Positions 26,070-35,029 are shown, counted from the stretch's first letter. The stretch is DNA of 64,000 nucleotides from Hymenobacter sp. HSC-4F20 (GCF_019599275.1 NZ_JAHZTD010000002.1:1383320-1447319); one strand, 5' to 3'. Notes: generated by a model not told the origin, from the letters alone. Made by a program: numbers and translations.

Positions 26070-26153
26070 GGGAATTCGCCGGGGAGGTAGGCGGATATAA
26101 AATTGGCGTCGGATGTCGGCGCGGTGCTGTGCAGTGGACTTACAGCGGCAATT

Positions 26154-26765
26154 CTATTCGACAATCAGTCCGTGCTTGGTAAGCAGCCCCGGCAAGCTCG
26201 ACAGCACAAAGCGAGCCTGCTGCAACTCATTCACTTCTGGGTCGAGCAGCATATTATAGGCCGTCCGGAAATCGGCGCCCGTGAGCTGGGTCCGGTGAAA
26301 TACGGCGCGGTCTAGCTCGCACCGCTCAAAAACAGCGTTGGTCAGGTCTGTCTGGGTGAAATTGGCTTCGCGCAGGGAGCAGTCCACGAAGCGGGTAGTG
26401 GGCATAACCCGGCCCGAGAAGGAGGCATAGTCCAGCTGGCACTTATCGAAATGAACCCCGAACAGCATGTCGCGGCAGGCCTCAAACTGCAGCCCAAGCA
26501 GCTTGCAGCCCTCAAAAGCCACATTCTGCAAAGACGTACCGGCCAGGCTAGCACCCGCCAGGTTGCAGTTCTCAAACCGACATTCGCTGAATAAGCGCCC
26601 GGCCAGGGTGGCCTGGCTGAAGTCAAAACCAATAAAGTGGTACTGCTCAAACTCCCGCTCACCTACCAGCTCAGGCGGCAAGACCCGCGTAAGTAGGCGC
26701 TCGGGCGGGAAATACTCGGGTTTGCGCAAGGGCTTAACAGCCTTACGCGGGGTAGAACGCCGCAT
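26154..26765 (-). CDS. Pentapeptide-repeat protein (Qnr/McbG-like architecture)
   Basis: A 203-aa protein with about 25 pentapeptide repeats in A(D/N)LxX style (FEQYHFIGFDFSQATL, FSECRFENCNLAGASLAGTSL, LTNAVFERCELDRAVF), many with the FxxC variation. These fold as a right-handed quadrilateral beta-helix. The size, FxxC pattern and C-terminal helical cap (LSSLPGLLTKHGLIVE) recall Qnr/McbG DNA-mimic proteins that protect gyrase from quinolones. Whether this one binds gyrase cannot be told from sequence. It starts directly after the stop of the upstream small membrane gene. Confidence 0.85.
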   Translation of the reverse strand: MRRSTPRKAVKPLRKPEYFPPERLLTRVLPPELVGEREFEQYHFIGFDFSQATLAGRLFSECRFENCNLAGASLAGTSLQNVAFEGCKLLGLQFEACRDMLFGVHFDKCQLDYASFSGRVMPTTRFVDCSLREANFTQTDLTNAVFERCELDRAVFHRTQLTGADFRTAYNMLLDPEVNELQQARFVLSSLPGLLTKHGLIVE

Positions 26766-26960
26766 TTAGTTTTGGTTTCGAACGCGTAGCCAAAGGACCA
26801 GCCCCAGCAGCACCGCGCCGCCCCGGATTAGCCAGGCTATAGTTGGTCCCCAGTTATTGATCCAATCCAGCAGGGGAAAGCGAAAGTTAGCTGGCAGCAG
26901 CAGCGGCGCTACCATGGCCACCAGGCCCCCTAGCAGCAGGAAAATGCCTACTTCCTTCAT
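26766..26960 (-). CDS. Small two-helix membrane protein
   Basis: A 64-aa protein from the ATG at 26960 (MKEVGIFLLLGGLVAMVAP) with two hydrophobic helices (about 4-22 and 40-58) and a basic end (LRVRNQN). Longer in-frame starts upstream add residues without membrane or family character. Its stop directly abuts the pentapeptide gene, so the two are probably translated from one message. Confidence 0.65.
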   Translation of the reverse strand: MKEVGIFLLLGGLVAMVAPLLLPANFRFPLLDWINNWGPTIAWLIRGGAVLLGLVLWLRVRNQN

Positions 26961-27192
26961 AGAGGCAAGATAATGCAGGGAGTTCGTGATGCAATAGTGG
27001 AGTAAGAAGTATCGTGGCGAACGGAGCGCGACGCCATCCATGCCTGCCGTTGCCCAAAGCCCAATAAACTGACAACCCCTTCTCGGTCTGTACGGAAAGG
27101 CTGGTCACACTCTGAGAGGTAGCACGCTAGCCAGCACAGGGCGAATGGCGTAGTCGTGCCTTCCTGCCATGAGAACTTACTCCATCACTAAA

Positions 27193-27582
27193 TCATGATT
27201 TTACGGCAACGCAGGAAATTTCTACCTGTACATCTTTGGGGAGGCGGCTTACTTCTACCGTTTCGCGGGCCGGGGCATAATCGGCGGAAAAGTAGCTGCC
27301 GTAGATTTCGTTAATCAGGCCGAAGTTACCCAGGTCTTTCACGAAGATGCTGCACTTCACCACGTCGCGCAGGGAACAGCCGGCTGCTTCCAGCACGGCC
27401 TGCAGATTGCGCATTACCTGATGCGTTTCCTGAGCTACGTCGCCTTCCCCGACGAGCTGACCCGTATCAGAGTCCAGGGCAATTTGCCCGGAAACATAGA
27501 TAGTATTGCCCGCCTGAATAGCCTGGCTGTAGGGGCCAATGGGAGCTGGGGCATGGGCGGAGTAAACAATGGTATTTGCCAT
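27193..27582 (-). CDS. ridA: RidA family enamine/imine deaminase
   Basis: RidA (YjgF/UK114) hydrolyses reactive enamine and imine intermediates such as 2-aminoacrylate. From the ATG at 27582 the product is 129 aa, the normal size (MANTIVYSAHAPAPIGPYSQA). It has the PIGPYSQAI opening, the GQIALDSDTGQLV loop and the conserved C-terminal Arg region PARETVEVSRLPKDVQVEISCVA. It is encoded next to glmS but separated by a terminator. Confidence 0.93.
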   Translation of the reverse strand: MANTIVYSAHAPAPIGPYSQAIQAGNTIYVSGQIALDSDTGQLVGEGDVAQETHQVMRNLQAVLEAAGCSLRDVVKCSIFVKDLGNFGLINEIYGSYFSADYAPARETVEVSRLPKDVQVEISCVAVKS

Positions 27583-27672
27583 AAAAACGGGTAGGGGGTG
27601 GACGTAATGTTTACCAGCACTCAAAGTAAGCCCAAAATAGGCGGGCGGGTAAACCAAGCAGTTGAATTGACG

Positions 27673-27708
27673 CAAAAAGGCCGCCCCACGGGTAGGGCGG
27701 CCTTTTTG
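27673..27708. terminator. Terminator after glmS
   Basis: A 14-bp perfect stem (CAAAAAGGCCGCCC and complement), 8-nt loop; A and T tracts on either side allow use in both directions. Confidence 0.8.
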
Positions 27709-27721
27709 TACAGACGACGGT

Positions 27722-29557
27722 TTACTCTACTGTCACCGATTTCGCCAGGTTACGGGGCTGGTCGACGTTACAGCCGCGCAGCACCGCAATGTGGTAGGAG
27801 AGCAGCTGCAGCGGTACTACTGATACCAGCGGCATGAGTACTTCGCTAGTGGCGGGCACCTCGATGGTAAATTCCGCCATTTCCGGAATCACCGTGTCGC
27901 CCTCCGTTACTACGGCAATAATGCGGCCCTTCCGGGCTTTCACTTCCTGAATGTTGCTTACTACCTTCTCGTACGAGCTGTCCTTCGTGGCAATAACCAC
28001 TACCGGCATGTTCTCATCAATGAGGGCAATAGGACCGTGCTTCATCTCGGCCGCGGGGTAGCCCTCAGCGTGGATGTAGCTGATTTCCTTCAGCTTCAGA
28101 GCCCCCTCCAGGGCTACCGGGAAGTTATAGCCACGGCCCAGGTACAGGAAGTTCGGAACGTCCTTGAAAATTTCCGAAATCTGTTCGATTTCCGTGTTAA
28201 GCTGCAGGGCTTTCTCTACTTTGGAAGGGATGGTATTCAGCTCCATCATCAGCTCCCGCAGCTTGGTATCGGAGAGAGTGCCGCGCTTGTGGCCCACAAT
28301 CATAGCCAACAGAGTCAGGACGGTTACCTGAGCCGTGAAAGCTTTTGTGGAGGCCACCCCAATTTCCGGACCGGCGTGGGTGTAAGCTCCGGCGTCAGTG
28401 GCGCGGGCAATGCTGCTGCCTACTACGTTGCAGATGCCGAAAATAGTAGCGCCTTTGCTCTTGGCCAGTTCAATAGCCGCCAGCGTATCAGCCGTTTCGC
28501 CAGACTGCGAAATGGCAATTACAATGTCGCGCTCCGTAATGATGGGGTTCCGGTAACGGAATTCAGAGGCGTACTCTACTTCTACCGGAATGCGCGCCAG
28601 GTCCTCAATGAGATACTCTGCTACCAGCCCCGCGTGCCATGAGGTCCCGCAGGCCACAATAATAATGCGGTCGGCGTTTACAAACTTCCGCTCATAGGCG
28701 CGCACGCCGCCCATGTTCAAGTGGCCTGCTTCCAACTCCAGGCGGCCGCGCATGGAGTCCAGGATGGAGCGCGGCTGCTCGAAGATTTCCTTCAGCATAA
28801 AGTGCTCATAGCCCCCTTTCTCGATGCGGTCTAGCTCCAGCTCCAGAGTTTGGATGTAGGGTGTCTGCTTAACGTCTTCCTTCGTTCGGATTTCCAGCTG
28901 TCCATCTTTGATAACAGCCAGTTCGTAGTCGTTTACATACACTACCTCATTGGTATACTCAATGATAGGGGTAGCGTCGGAGGCCAGGAAAAACTCATTC
29001 TCGCCTACCCCAATTACCAGCGGCGAGCCTTTACGGGCTGCAATTAGCTGATTGGGATTGTCCTTGCTCAGTACCACAATGGCATAGGCACCTACCACCT
29101 CGTGCAAGGCCAGACGTACGGCTTCTTCCAGCGAGCAGCTGTTCTGCTTCTGAATCTCTTCAATCAGATTGACAAACACTTCTGTGTCAGTGTCCGAATG
29201 AAACACGTGGCCCTGCTGCTGCAAGTGCTGCTTTAGCGCTGCGTAGTTTTCAATGATGCCGTTGTGAATGATGGCAATCCGCTCCGAAGTGGAGTAGTGT
29301 GGGTGGGCATTCACGTCGTTGGGCTCCCCGTGGGTAGCCCAGCGAGTATGGCCCATACCAATGTTGGCGTGCGTATCTTTTTCCGCAATAAAGGCTTCCA
29401 GATCAGCTACTTTGCCTTTTTTCTTATACACGCTGAGCTGCCCATTCAGCAGAGCAACCCCTGCTGAGTCGTACCCGCGGTATTCCAGGCGGCGTAGGCC
29501 TTTGATGATGATGGGGCAGGCCTCACGGTGCCCGATGTAAGCGACAATTCCGCACAT
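27722..29557 (-). CDS. glmS: Glutamine-fructose-6-phosphate aminotransferase (isomerizing)
   Basis: GlmS makes glucosamine-6-phosphate from fructose-6-phosphate and glutamine, the committed step to UDP-GlcNAc for peptidoglycan and LPS. The 611-aa length is standard. Cys2 (MCGIVAYIG) is the glutaminase nucleophile after Met removal, followed by the N-terminal amidotransferase domain (GHTRWATHGEPN, HNGIIENY). Two SIS domains follow (CGTSWHAGLVAEYLIE, SQSGETADTLAAI, GRGYNFPVALEGALKLKEISYIHAEGY). It ends in the usual PRNLAKSVTVE. Confidence 0.97.
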   Translation of the reverse strand: MCGIVAYIGHREACPIIIKGLRRLEYRGYDSAGVALLNGQLSVYKKKGKVADLEAFIAEKDTHANIGMGHTRWATHGEPNDVNAHPHYSTSERIAIIHNGIIENYAALKQHLQQQGHVFHSDTDTEVFVNLIEEIQKQNSCSLEEAVRLALHEVVGAYAIVVLSKDNPNQLIAARKGSPLVIGVGENEFFLASDATPIIEYTNEVVYVNDYELAVIKDGQLEIRTKEDVKQTPYIQTLELELDRIEKGGYEHFMLKEIFEQPRSILDSMRGRLELEAGHLNMGGVRAYERKFVNADRIIIVACGTSWHAGLVAEYLIEDLARIPVEVEYASEFRYRNPIITERDIVIAISQSGETADTLAAIELAKSKGATIFGICNVVGSSIARATDAGAYTHAGPEIGVASTKAFTAQVTVLTLLAMIVGHKRGTLSDTKLRELMMELNTIPSKVEKALQLNTEIEQISEIFKDVPNFLYLGRGYNFPVALEGALKLKEISYIHAEGYPAAEMKHGPIALIDENMPVVVIATKDSSYEKVVSNIQEVKARKGRIIAVVTEGDTVIPEMAEFTIEVPATSEVLMPLVSVVPLQLLSYHIAVLRGCNVDQPRNLAKSVTVE

Positions 29558-29608
29558 AAGTTAGTTGGTTGTGACAGAGCAGAAACTTTCAAGAATGAAA
29601 GCAAAAAC

Positions 29609-29637
29609 GGGCGGCATCGGCAAAAGCCGTGCCGCCC
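29609..29637 (-). terminator. Terminator after the DUF4270 gene
   Basis: GGGCGGCATCGGC pairs with GCCGTGCCGCCC with one bulged base and an AAAA loop; on the minus strand it is followed by GTTTTTGC. Confidence 0.7.
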
Positions 29638-29670
29638 TTGTGCCTTTACAGCACTAGCACAAAATGCTGT

Positions 29671-31155
29671 TTAGCGGAGGTTGGAATAGTATACGCGCAA
29701 CTTGATATTCTTGGCATCAAGCTGCGCCCGGTTCAGCGTCAGGCTGGCATCAGTCCGCAGAATGGGTGATAAGAGCAGCGCTGATGGCAATTCTCCCTCC
29801 AAGCGGTTTTGCAGATAGGCTTGCAGGTATTCCGTGAGCGGAACGCTGTAGTACTGCGGAGCATCGTAGCTAGGATACAGCACTGCTGATGCGGGACTAC
29901 CTACACTTGTGGGGGTGATACGCACATTCTGGACGACGCCTTCCGCCTGCACCAGTCGCTCGTAGCTGGTTGCGCCCACGGCTCGCGTCAGAACTTGGTT
30001 GCTGGCGTTTGCTTCGTACAAGAATACGTTGGCTGGGTAGGGGAAGAGGCCGTTTGTATTCTGCTGAATAGGCAATAGCAGCTCAGCGCGGTTAACTGCC
30101 AGCTCCGGTTTGTTGGTAAGGGCTTGCAGCCCCTGAAACTCCAGGCGAGTAGCCAGACCGGTACCATCCTGCAAATACGTGTATTCATCCGTCGCAGCAG
30201 AGCTAACCTGCTGAGCACTGGTTGTCAGACTAGCCAGGGGTGTGCCGGATAAATCAGTGGTGATTTGCGTGAAATATTTCGGGCCAGCGGTTAGGGCATT
30301 AGCCGGGAGGGGGCCAGCCACTAGGCTATACGCATGGCGGTTCCAGTTTTTGCCACTCGCATTTGTGCCACTGAAGTAGAAGACAACCCGGGAGTTGAAG
30401 GAACGGCTAAAGGCGACAATATTATCGGCAAAGTTTGCTGTTGGAGTCAGCAAAATCCCCTTCCACACGGCGTCCAGCTTATCCTGGTTAAAGGAGGCAT
30501 CTTGGAGGGCCGCAAAAGTTGAGTTAGCCAGTGTAGTAGTGGCCGGGTACTTCAGCAGACGAAGGCGCAATACCTTGTCAACAACTGTCACCTGCACACT
30601 GTCACGGTTGTTGGTCGTGTTTGTGGAAAGCTGCTGCCAAACTTTTATCTCCCGGTTGAGAGGAGCAGCAATATTTGTCAATAGCACTGTACTGGACGGG
30701 CCTGCCGAGGCAGAATTGTACACCGTCCGAGCATCTAAGGGCTGTTGCAGAGTTGCGAAATTAAACCGCAACGGCTGAGACGTAGTGCCATATACCTGGT
30801 TAAACCCCAGGCTAAATACCACAGAATCCAGGCGGGCCGTCTTGCTGGGCAGAGAATCAGGAGGGCTCAGCGTGGCGTTGTACTGCAGGTTTAAGAAGCC
30901 TTGCGCAGTAGTGGTGCCCACTTTGCTGTCGCGCAGCCGGCCTACCAGCACATAGTCGCTGTTTACAGTTTCTACCGGTTGCTGCCGTACGGTGTACGTC
31001 GCAACGGGCAAATCAAGGTATTGTGAAGTAATAGGAGAAGTGCCGGGTAGCTCCAGACCAAGGTCGTTGGCTTTTTCGCAACTGGCAAGGACCAGCAGAG
31101 AAACGGCAAAGAGGGAAACCGACGGGAGTCGGCTGGCGCTAGCTGGCCAATTCAT
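29671..31155 (-). CDS. DUF4270 family lipoprotein
   Basis: A 494-aa lipoprotein: the signal ends in VLASCEKANDLGLELPG, with the Cys near residue 27 and the DLGLEL motif typical of the DUF4270 family of Bacteroidota. The rest is beta-rich, with repeated segments such as DYVLVGRLRDSKVGTTTAQGFLNLQ and a C-terminal INRAxLxL-like end (LTLNRAQLDAKNIKLRVYYSNLR). The role is unknown; a cell-surface carbohydrate role is possible. It overlaps the upstream glycogen-synthase-like gene by 17 bp, so both are translated from one transcript. Confidence 0.88.
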   Translation of the reverse strand: MNWPASASRLPSVSLFAVSLLVLASCEKANDLGLELPGTSPITSQYLDLPVATYTVRQQPVETVNSDYVLVGRLRDSKVGTTTAQGFLNLQYNATLSPPDSLPSKTARLDSVVFSLGFNQVYGTTSQPLRFNFATLQQPLDARTVYNSASAGPSSTVLLTNIAAPLNREIKVWQQLSTNTTNNRDSVQVTVVDKVLRLRLLKYPATTTLANSTFAALQDASFNQDKLDAVWKGILLTPTANFADNIVAFSRSFNSRVVFYFSGTNASGKNWNRHAYSLVAGPLPANALTAGPKYFTQITTDLSGTPLASLTTSAQQVSSAATDEYTYLQDGTGLATRLEFQGLQALTNKPELAVNRAELLLPIQQNTNGLFPYPANVFLYEANASNQVLTRAVGATSYERLVQAEGVVQNVRITPTSVGSPASAVLYPSYDAPQYYSVPLTEYLQAYLQNRLEGELPSALLLSPILRTDASLTLNRAQLDAKNIKLRVYYSNLR

Positions 31156-31951
31156 TATAGAGAGCGTAGTAAGAAGTCAACAGGTTGTCATCAGCGCCGA
31201 CCTGCTCAATTTGTTTCTTGGTAGAATACTCCGTGAACAACGTGTTCAGGTTTTCGCTGAACTCTTCGTCGGACTTTACGACCGTGTCGGAATATTCCAT
31301 GCCTACTTTGATGAAGCCGCCAAAGTCGGCTGTTTTCAGCGCCGCCAGCATATCGTCCTCAATGTCCAGCATTTTTGCCTTCTCAATGATGTCGCCCTCA
31401 AATTTGTGGTCGAACTCATTGTTGTAGATGGTGAATACCGATTTAGCGTCCTTGAAAATCGGATCCTTTTTGTAGGTCGTTTTCAAGTACATCGGAATCA
31501 GGCCTGTCATCCAATCATTGCAGTGTACAATGTCAGGGGCCCAGCCTAGCTTCTTCACCGTCTCCAGCACACCTTTGCAGAAGAAAATAGCCCGTTCATC
31601 ATTGTCGGCGTGGAACTTGTCGTTCTTGTCTACCAACACGGACTTGCGGTGAAAGTAATCTTCGTTATCGATGAAGTATACTTGCAGCTTAGCGTTCGGA
31701 ATGGAAGCGACTTTAATGATTAGTGGCTTTTCGTCCTCGCCCACGGCAATGTTAATGCCCGAGAGCCGCACTACCTCATGCAGGCGGTTCTTGCGTTCAT
31801 TGATGATGCCGAAACGGGGTACGAAAATGCGGATTTCCATCCCCATTTCCTGCATTCCCTGCGGCAGGCGCCGCAAAAACTCTGCTACCTTGGTGGTCTG
31901 CAAAAACGGGTTGATTTCCGTGGCAGCGTAGAGTATTCTCAACTTGGACAT
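31139..31951 (-). CDS. Glycogen/starch synthase N-terminal-domain protein (GT5-like, catalytic half missing)
   Basis: A 270-aa protein resembling only the N-terminal Rossmann domain of glycogen synthase (MSKLRILYAATEINPF, PDIVHCNDWMTGLIPMYLKTTYKK). The usual ADP-glucose-binding KxGGL loop is replaced by PFLQTTKVAEFLRRLP, and the whole C-terminal half is absent. Catalysis as a normal glycogen synthase is therefore unlikely. It overlaps the DUF4270 lipoprotein gene, a pairing that suggests a dedicated, non-storage role. The promoter upstream is good (TTG-N20-TAATTTTG). Confidence 0.85.
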   Translation of the reverse strand: MSKLRILYAATEINPFLQTTKVAEFLRRLPQGMQEMGMEIRIFVPRFGIINERKNRLHEVVRLSGINIAVGEDEKPLIIKVASIPNAKLQVYFIDNEDYFHRKSVLVDKNDKFHADNDERAIFFCKGVLETVKKLGWAPDIVHCNDWMTGLIPMYLKTTYKKDPIFKDAKSVFTIYNNEFDHKFEGDIIEKAKMLDIEDDMLAALKTADFGGFIKVGMEYSDTVVKSDEEFSENLNTLFTEYSTKKQIEQVGADDNLLTSYYALYNELAS

Positions 31952-31998
31952 ATAGAGTCAGTTGGGGTGATTAGGAAAGGGCAACACTTTGGGATGCA

Positions 31999-32029
31999 CA
32001 AAATTAAACATTTTTGAGGGAAATTTCAA
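31999..32029 (-). promoter_or_regulatory. Promoter of the GT5-like/DUF4270 operon (TTG-N20-TAATTTTG)
   Basis: On the minus strand TTG (32029-32027) lies 20 bp upstream of TAATTTTG (32006-31999). Both boxes fit the Bacteroidota consensus; the leader to the ATG at 31951 would be about 40 nt. Confidence 0.6.
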
Positions 32030-32070
32030 CCTAACTCATTCGGCACTCGTTCAAGTGCCTGCTTTACTCT

Positions 32071-32922
32071 ATGGAGATACTCAATACCGTGGCGGCGTTG
32101 CATGCCCGCACGGAAATGTGGCGGCGCGAAAACAAGCGCATTGGCTTGGTACCAACGATGGGTGCTCTGCATGAGGGCCACTTGCAATTGGTGCGCGCCG
32201 CAGCTCAGGAGTGTGACGTGGTGGTGACCAGTATTTTTGTCAACCCGACTCAATTCAACAACGCCGAGGATTTTCAACTCTACCCCCGCTTGCCGGAGGC
32301 TGATGCAACTTTGCTGGCCCCTGCTGGCTGCACCGCGTTATTTCTGCCCTCCGTCGCCGAGATGTATCCGCAGCCTACAGTGCTGCGCTTTGACTTTGGG
32401 GCGCTGGAGCGCGTAATGGAGGGTGCCCACCGGCCAGGACACTTCAATGGGGTAGCCACGGTAGTAAGCAAGCTATTTCACCTGAGTTCTCCGCACCGGG
32501 CGTATTTCGGACAGAAGGACTTGCAGCAGGTAGCCATTGTGCGGCAGTTGGTAGCCGACTTATCGTTTAACCTGGAACTGGTTGCCTTTCCTACCGTGCG
32601 CGAAGCCGACGGGCTGGCCATGTCGTCGCGAAACCGACGGCTGGATGCTGCTGCGCGGACCGTAGCTCCTTTGCTCTATCAGGCTCTTCAACAAGCCGCA
32701 GTAGTAGTGCAAGAAGGCCAGGCTACCCCAGCTGCTGTTCTGGAGGCGGCCCAGGGGGTGCTGGCTACAGAGCCCACTATTCAGACGGAGTACGTGGAGG
32801 TAGTGGATGCTCAGACTTTGCAGCCTCTGGCAGAGTGGCAGCCAGGACAAGCCGTTGCCGTATGCTTGGCAGCATATATAGGCGGGGTACGCCTCATTGA
32901 CAATGTAGTAGTAGCGCGTTAG
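32071..32922 (+). CDS. panC: Pantothenate synthetase
   Basis: PanC joins pantoate and beta-alanine with ATP. The 283-aa protein shows the HIGH-like signature VPTMGALHEGHLQLVRAA, TSIFVNPTQFNNAEDF, FNGVATVVSKLFHLSSPHRAYFGQKD and the KMSKS-like MSSRNRRLD. Length and motifs are standard. It is followed by panD after about 120 bp, so beta-alanine supply and its use are encoded together. CoaX, the next enzyme of the pathway, is at 6.6 kb. Confidence 0.96.
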   Translation: MEILNTVAALHARTEMWRRENKRIGLVPTMGALHEGHLQLVRAAAQECDVVVTSIFVNPTQFNNAEDFQLYPRLPEADATLLAPAGCTALFLPSVAEMYPQPTVLRFDFGALERVMEGAHRPGHFNGVATVVSKLFHLSSPHRAYFGQKDLQQVAIVRQLVADLSFNLELVAFPTVREADGLAMSSRNRRLDAAARTVAPLLYQALQQAAVVVQEGQATPAAVLEAAQGVLATEPTIQTEYVEVVDAQTLQPLAEWQPGQAVAVCLAAYIGGVRLIDNVVVAR

Positions 32923-33008
32923 CCCAGAATAAAAGATCGGCTCTTTGCCTTCTATAAGGCAGCCGAGGATATAGCTTCCTGTGGGACTTCTCCCAACTTC
33001 CCTTTCGT

Positions 33009-33016
33009 ATCTTTGC
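33009..33016 (+). promoter_or_regulatory. -7 element (TATCTTTG) for panD
   Basis: Exact TAnnTTTG match 28 bp before the panD ATG; no -33 TTG at the expected spacing. Confidence 0.5.
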
Positions 33017-33043
33017 CGCCCAAAAATCACCCGTTTTTCACCC

Positions 33044-33391
33044 ATGCATATCGAGGTTCTCAAGTCAAAGATTCACCGCGTTAAGGTTACGCAGGCGGAG
33101 CTGCACTACGTGGGCAGCATTACCATTGATGAAGACCTGCTGGATGCGGCGAATATGGTGGAAAATGAGAAAGTCACGATTGTGAACATCAACAATGGGG
33201 AGCGGTTTGAAACTTACACTATCAAAGGCGAGCGGGGTTCCGGCATGATCTGTCTGAACGGTCCGGCAGCCCGCCGCGTGGCTGTAGGAGACATCATCAT
33301 TATTATCTCTTACGCCCTTATTGACTTCGCTGAAGCCCGCGCCCATAAGCCCACTGTTATCTTCCCCGACCAGCATAACCACGTCAACTAA
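33044..33391 (+). CDS. panD: Aspartate 1-decarboxylase
   Basis: PanD is a pyruvoyl enzyme that makes beta-alanine for pantothenate. From the ATG at 33044 it is 115 aa, the family length. The self-cleavage site Gly24-Ser25 is present in ELHYVGSITID, with the LLDAANMVENEKV and GSGMICLNGPAARRVAVGD segments. A longer frame starting at 32981 runs through the promoter box and is not used. It ends in a terminator-like hairpin. Confidence 0.96.
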   Translation: MHIEVLKSKIHRVKVTQAELHYVGSITIDEDLLDAANMVENEKVTIVNINNGERFETYTIKGERGSGMICLNGPAARRVAVGDIIIIISYALIDFAEARAHKPTVIFPDQHNHVN

Positions 33392-33410
33392 TTGCCTGTA
33401 GGCAAGCTAG

Positions 33411-33482
33411 TAGCTGGTGAGCCAAGACCGGAGTAGCCTCGTGTAAGTAGGTGGCCGGAGCACTGGCTCACCAGCTATTTTC
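33411..33482 (+). terminator. Hairpin terminator after panD
   Basis: A perfect 14-bp stem TAGCTGGTGAGCCA (33411-33424) with 33464-33477, a long inner loop containing CCGG/CCGG, and TTTTCTTG after it. Confidence 0.65.
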
Positions 33483-33517
33483 TTGTTTGGCGAACAGACA
33501 TTTACCTATTTACCGCC

Positions 33518-34534
33518 ATGAAGCACCTGCTGAATGTTCTGAAATACGGTTTGCTATTAGTGCTATCGGGGCTCCTGATGTGGTACGCCCTGCGCGGGCA
33601 GGAACTCGCACTGGTAGGAAAGTACATGCGTGAGGCCAACTACGTCTGGCTGGGTCTGACAGTGCTGCTGTCGGCACTTGGCTACTTCAGCCGGGCCCAT
33701 CGGTGGCAGATGCAACTAGAAGCCAGCAAGCAGCCCACCAATTACTGGGATGTGTATCACGCCATGATGGTAGGCTATCTGGCTAATCTCGTGCTGCCCC
33801 GCATGGGAGAAGTGATTCGCTGCTCCGTGCTGAACCGGACGGGCCGGGTGCCCGTGCAGGTGTCGTTAGGGGCTGTTATAACGGAGCGGGTCATCGACCT
33901 GCTGATTTTGGCGGGCCTGCTGGGCCTAACGCTGCTGCTGGACTTTCAGAAATTCTGGGCTTTCGTAGTCAGCCTGTTCTCTGACCGCTACGACTCCCTG
34001 GCTACCCACAAGCAATTGCTGCTTACTGTGGCAGGTGTGGCCGTGCTGGTACTACTGATGCTAGGCTACGCGTTGTTTCGCAACCTGGAAAAGCTACGGC
34101 AGCACGCCTTGTTCGTGAAGCTGGAGAACTTCGTGCGGGGTATGCTGGACGGTGTGTTCAGTATTCGGAAGCTGCGCAGCCCGGGCTTGTTTCTGCTGCA
34201 TACCGCCTTTACGTGGTTGGTGTACTACCTCATGGATTATCTCGCCTTTTTCGCCTTCCCAGCCACAGCCGGCCTAACGCCCGCCGCTGGCCTCGCCGTG
34301 CTGACCTTCGGGGCCTTCGGCATGGCTGCCCCCGTGCAGGGGGGCTTTGGTGCTTTTCACCTGATGGTGCAAAGTACCCTGCTGGTGTACGGCATTAGCA
34401 AGGAGGCTGGTATTGCCTACGCCCTAGTGGTACACGGCTCCCAAACCCTGCTGGTCGTGCTGATGGGCGGCATTAGCTTCGTTGCCAGCATGATGAAATC
34501 AGGACGGGCAGTAAAACAGGTTGCTCTCACCTAA
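33518..34534 (+). CDS. Lysylphosphatidylglycerol-synthase-like flippase-domain membrane protein
   Basis: A 338-aa integral membrane protein of the UPF0104/AglD-type family (the flippase half of MprF). About eight hydrophobic helices are visible, with the family segments SRAHRWQMQLEA, LANLVLPRMGEVIRCSVL, ITERVIDLLILAGLLGLTLL and FGAFGMAAPVQGGFGAFHLMV. Such proteins are thought to move lipid-linked molecules across the membrane. It lies 16 bp upstream of a heptose adenylyltransferase gene, which fits a cell-envelope sugar or lipid context. Confidence 0.87.
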   Translation: MKHLLNVLKYGLLLVLSGLLMWYALRGQELALVGKYMREANYVWLGLTVLLSALGYFSRAHRWQMQLEASKQPTNYWDVYHAMMVGYLANLVLPRMGEVIRCSVLNRTGRVPVQVSLGAVITERVIDLLILAGLLGLTLLLDFQKFWAFVVSLFSDRYDSLATHKQLLLTVAGVAVLVLLMLGYALFRNLEKLRQHALFVKLENFVRGMLDGVFSIRKLRSPGLFLLHTAFTWLVYYLMDYLAFFAFPATAGLTPAAGLAVLTFGAFGMAAPVQGGFGAFHLMVQSTLLVYGISKEAGIAYALVVHGSQTLLVVLMGGISFVASMMKSGRAVKQVALT

Positions 34535-34549
34535 TCGGAGTTGATCCTC

Positions 34550-35029
34550 ATGTGGACGAAAGATAAAATACTAAGCCTGGAGGATACGCTGACCGCGGTG
34601 GCTGGCTGGAAGGCTGCCGGGGAGCAGGTTGTCTTTACCAATGGGTGCTTCGACCTCTTGCATCTGGGCCACGTCGACTACCTCGAGAAAGCCCGTCATC
34701 TGGGGCAGCGGTTGGTGGTAGGGTTGAACACCGATGCTTCCGTCAGCCGCCTCAAGCCCGGCCGGCCCCTGCAAGACGAAGTGTCACGGGCGCGGGTATT
34801 GGCCTCGCTTTTGTTTGTAGATGCCGTAGTGCTCTTCGATGAGCAAACCCCGCTGGCCCTGATTGAAGCCATCCGCCCCGATATTCTGGTGAAAGGCGAT
34901 GACTACCAAATCAGTGGAATTGTGGGCCACGAAGTGGTGTTACAGAACGGTGGCCAGGTGCTGACCGTACCACTGGTAGCCGGCTACAGCACCACGCGCA
35001 TCGTCGAGCGAATTGTAGGCAATAGCTGA
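34550..35029 (+). CDS. rfaE2: D-glycero-beta-D-manno-heptose 1-phosphate adenylyltransferase
   Basis: A 159-aa nucleotidyltransferase corresponding to the C-terminal half of HldE, making ADP-heptose precursors for LPS core. Motifs: VFTNGCFDLLHLGHVDYLEKAR (HxGH), VGLNTDASVSRLK and the C-terminal LVAGYSTTRIVERI (ISTT-like). I start at the ATG at 34550 with GGAG 9 bp upstream; a TTG at 34541 is a less likely start. It is a stand-alone domain, as in organisms with split hldE (rfaE1/rfaE2). The kinase half is not in the window. Confidence 0.93.
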   Translation: MWTKDKILSLEDTLTAVAGWKAAGEQVVFTNGCFDLLHLGHVDYLEKARHLGQRLVVGLNTDASVSRLKPGRPLQDEVSRARVLASLLFVDAVVLFDEQTPLALIEAIRPDILVKGDDYQISGIVGHEVVLQNGGQVLTVPLVAGYSTTRIVERIVGNS

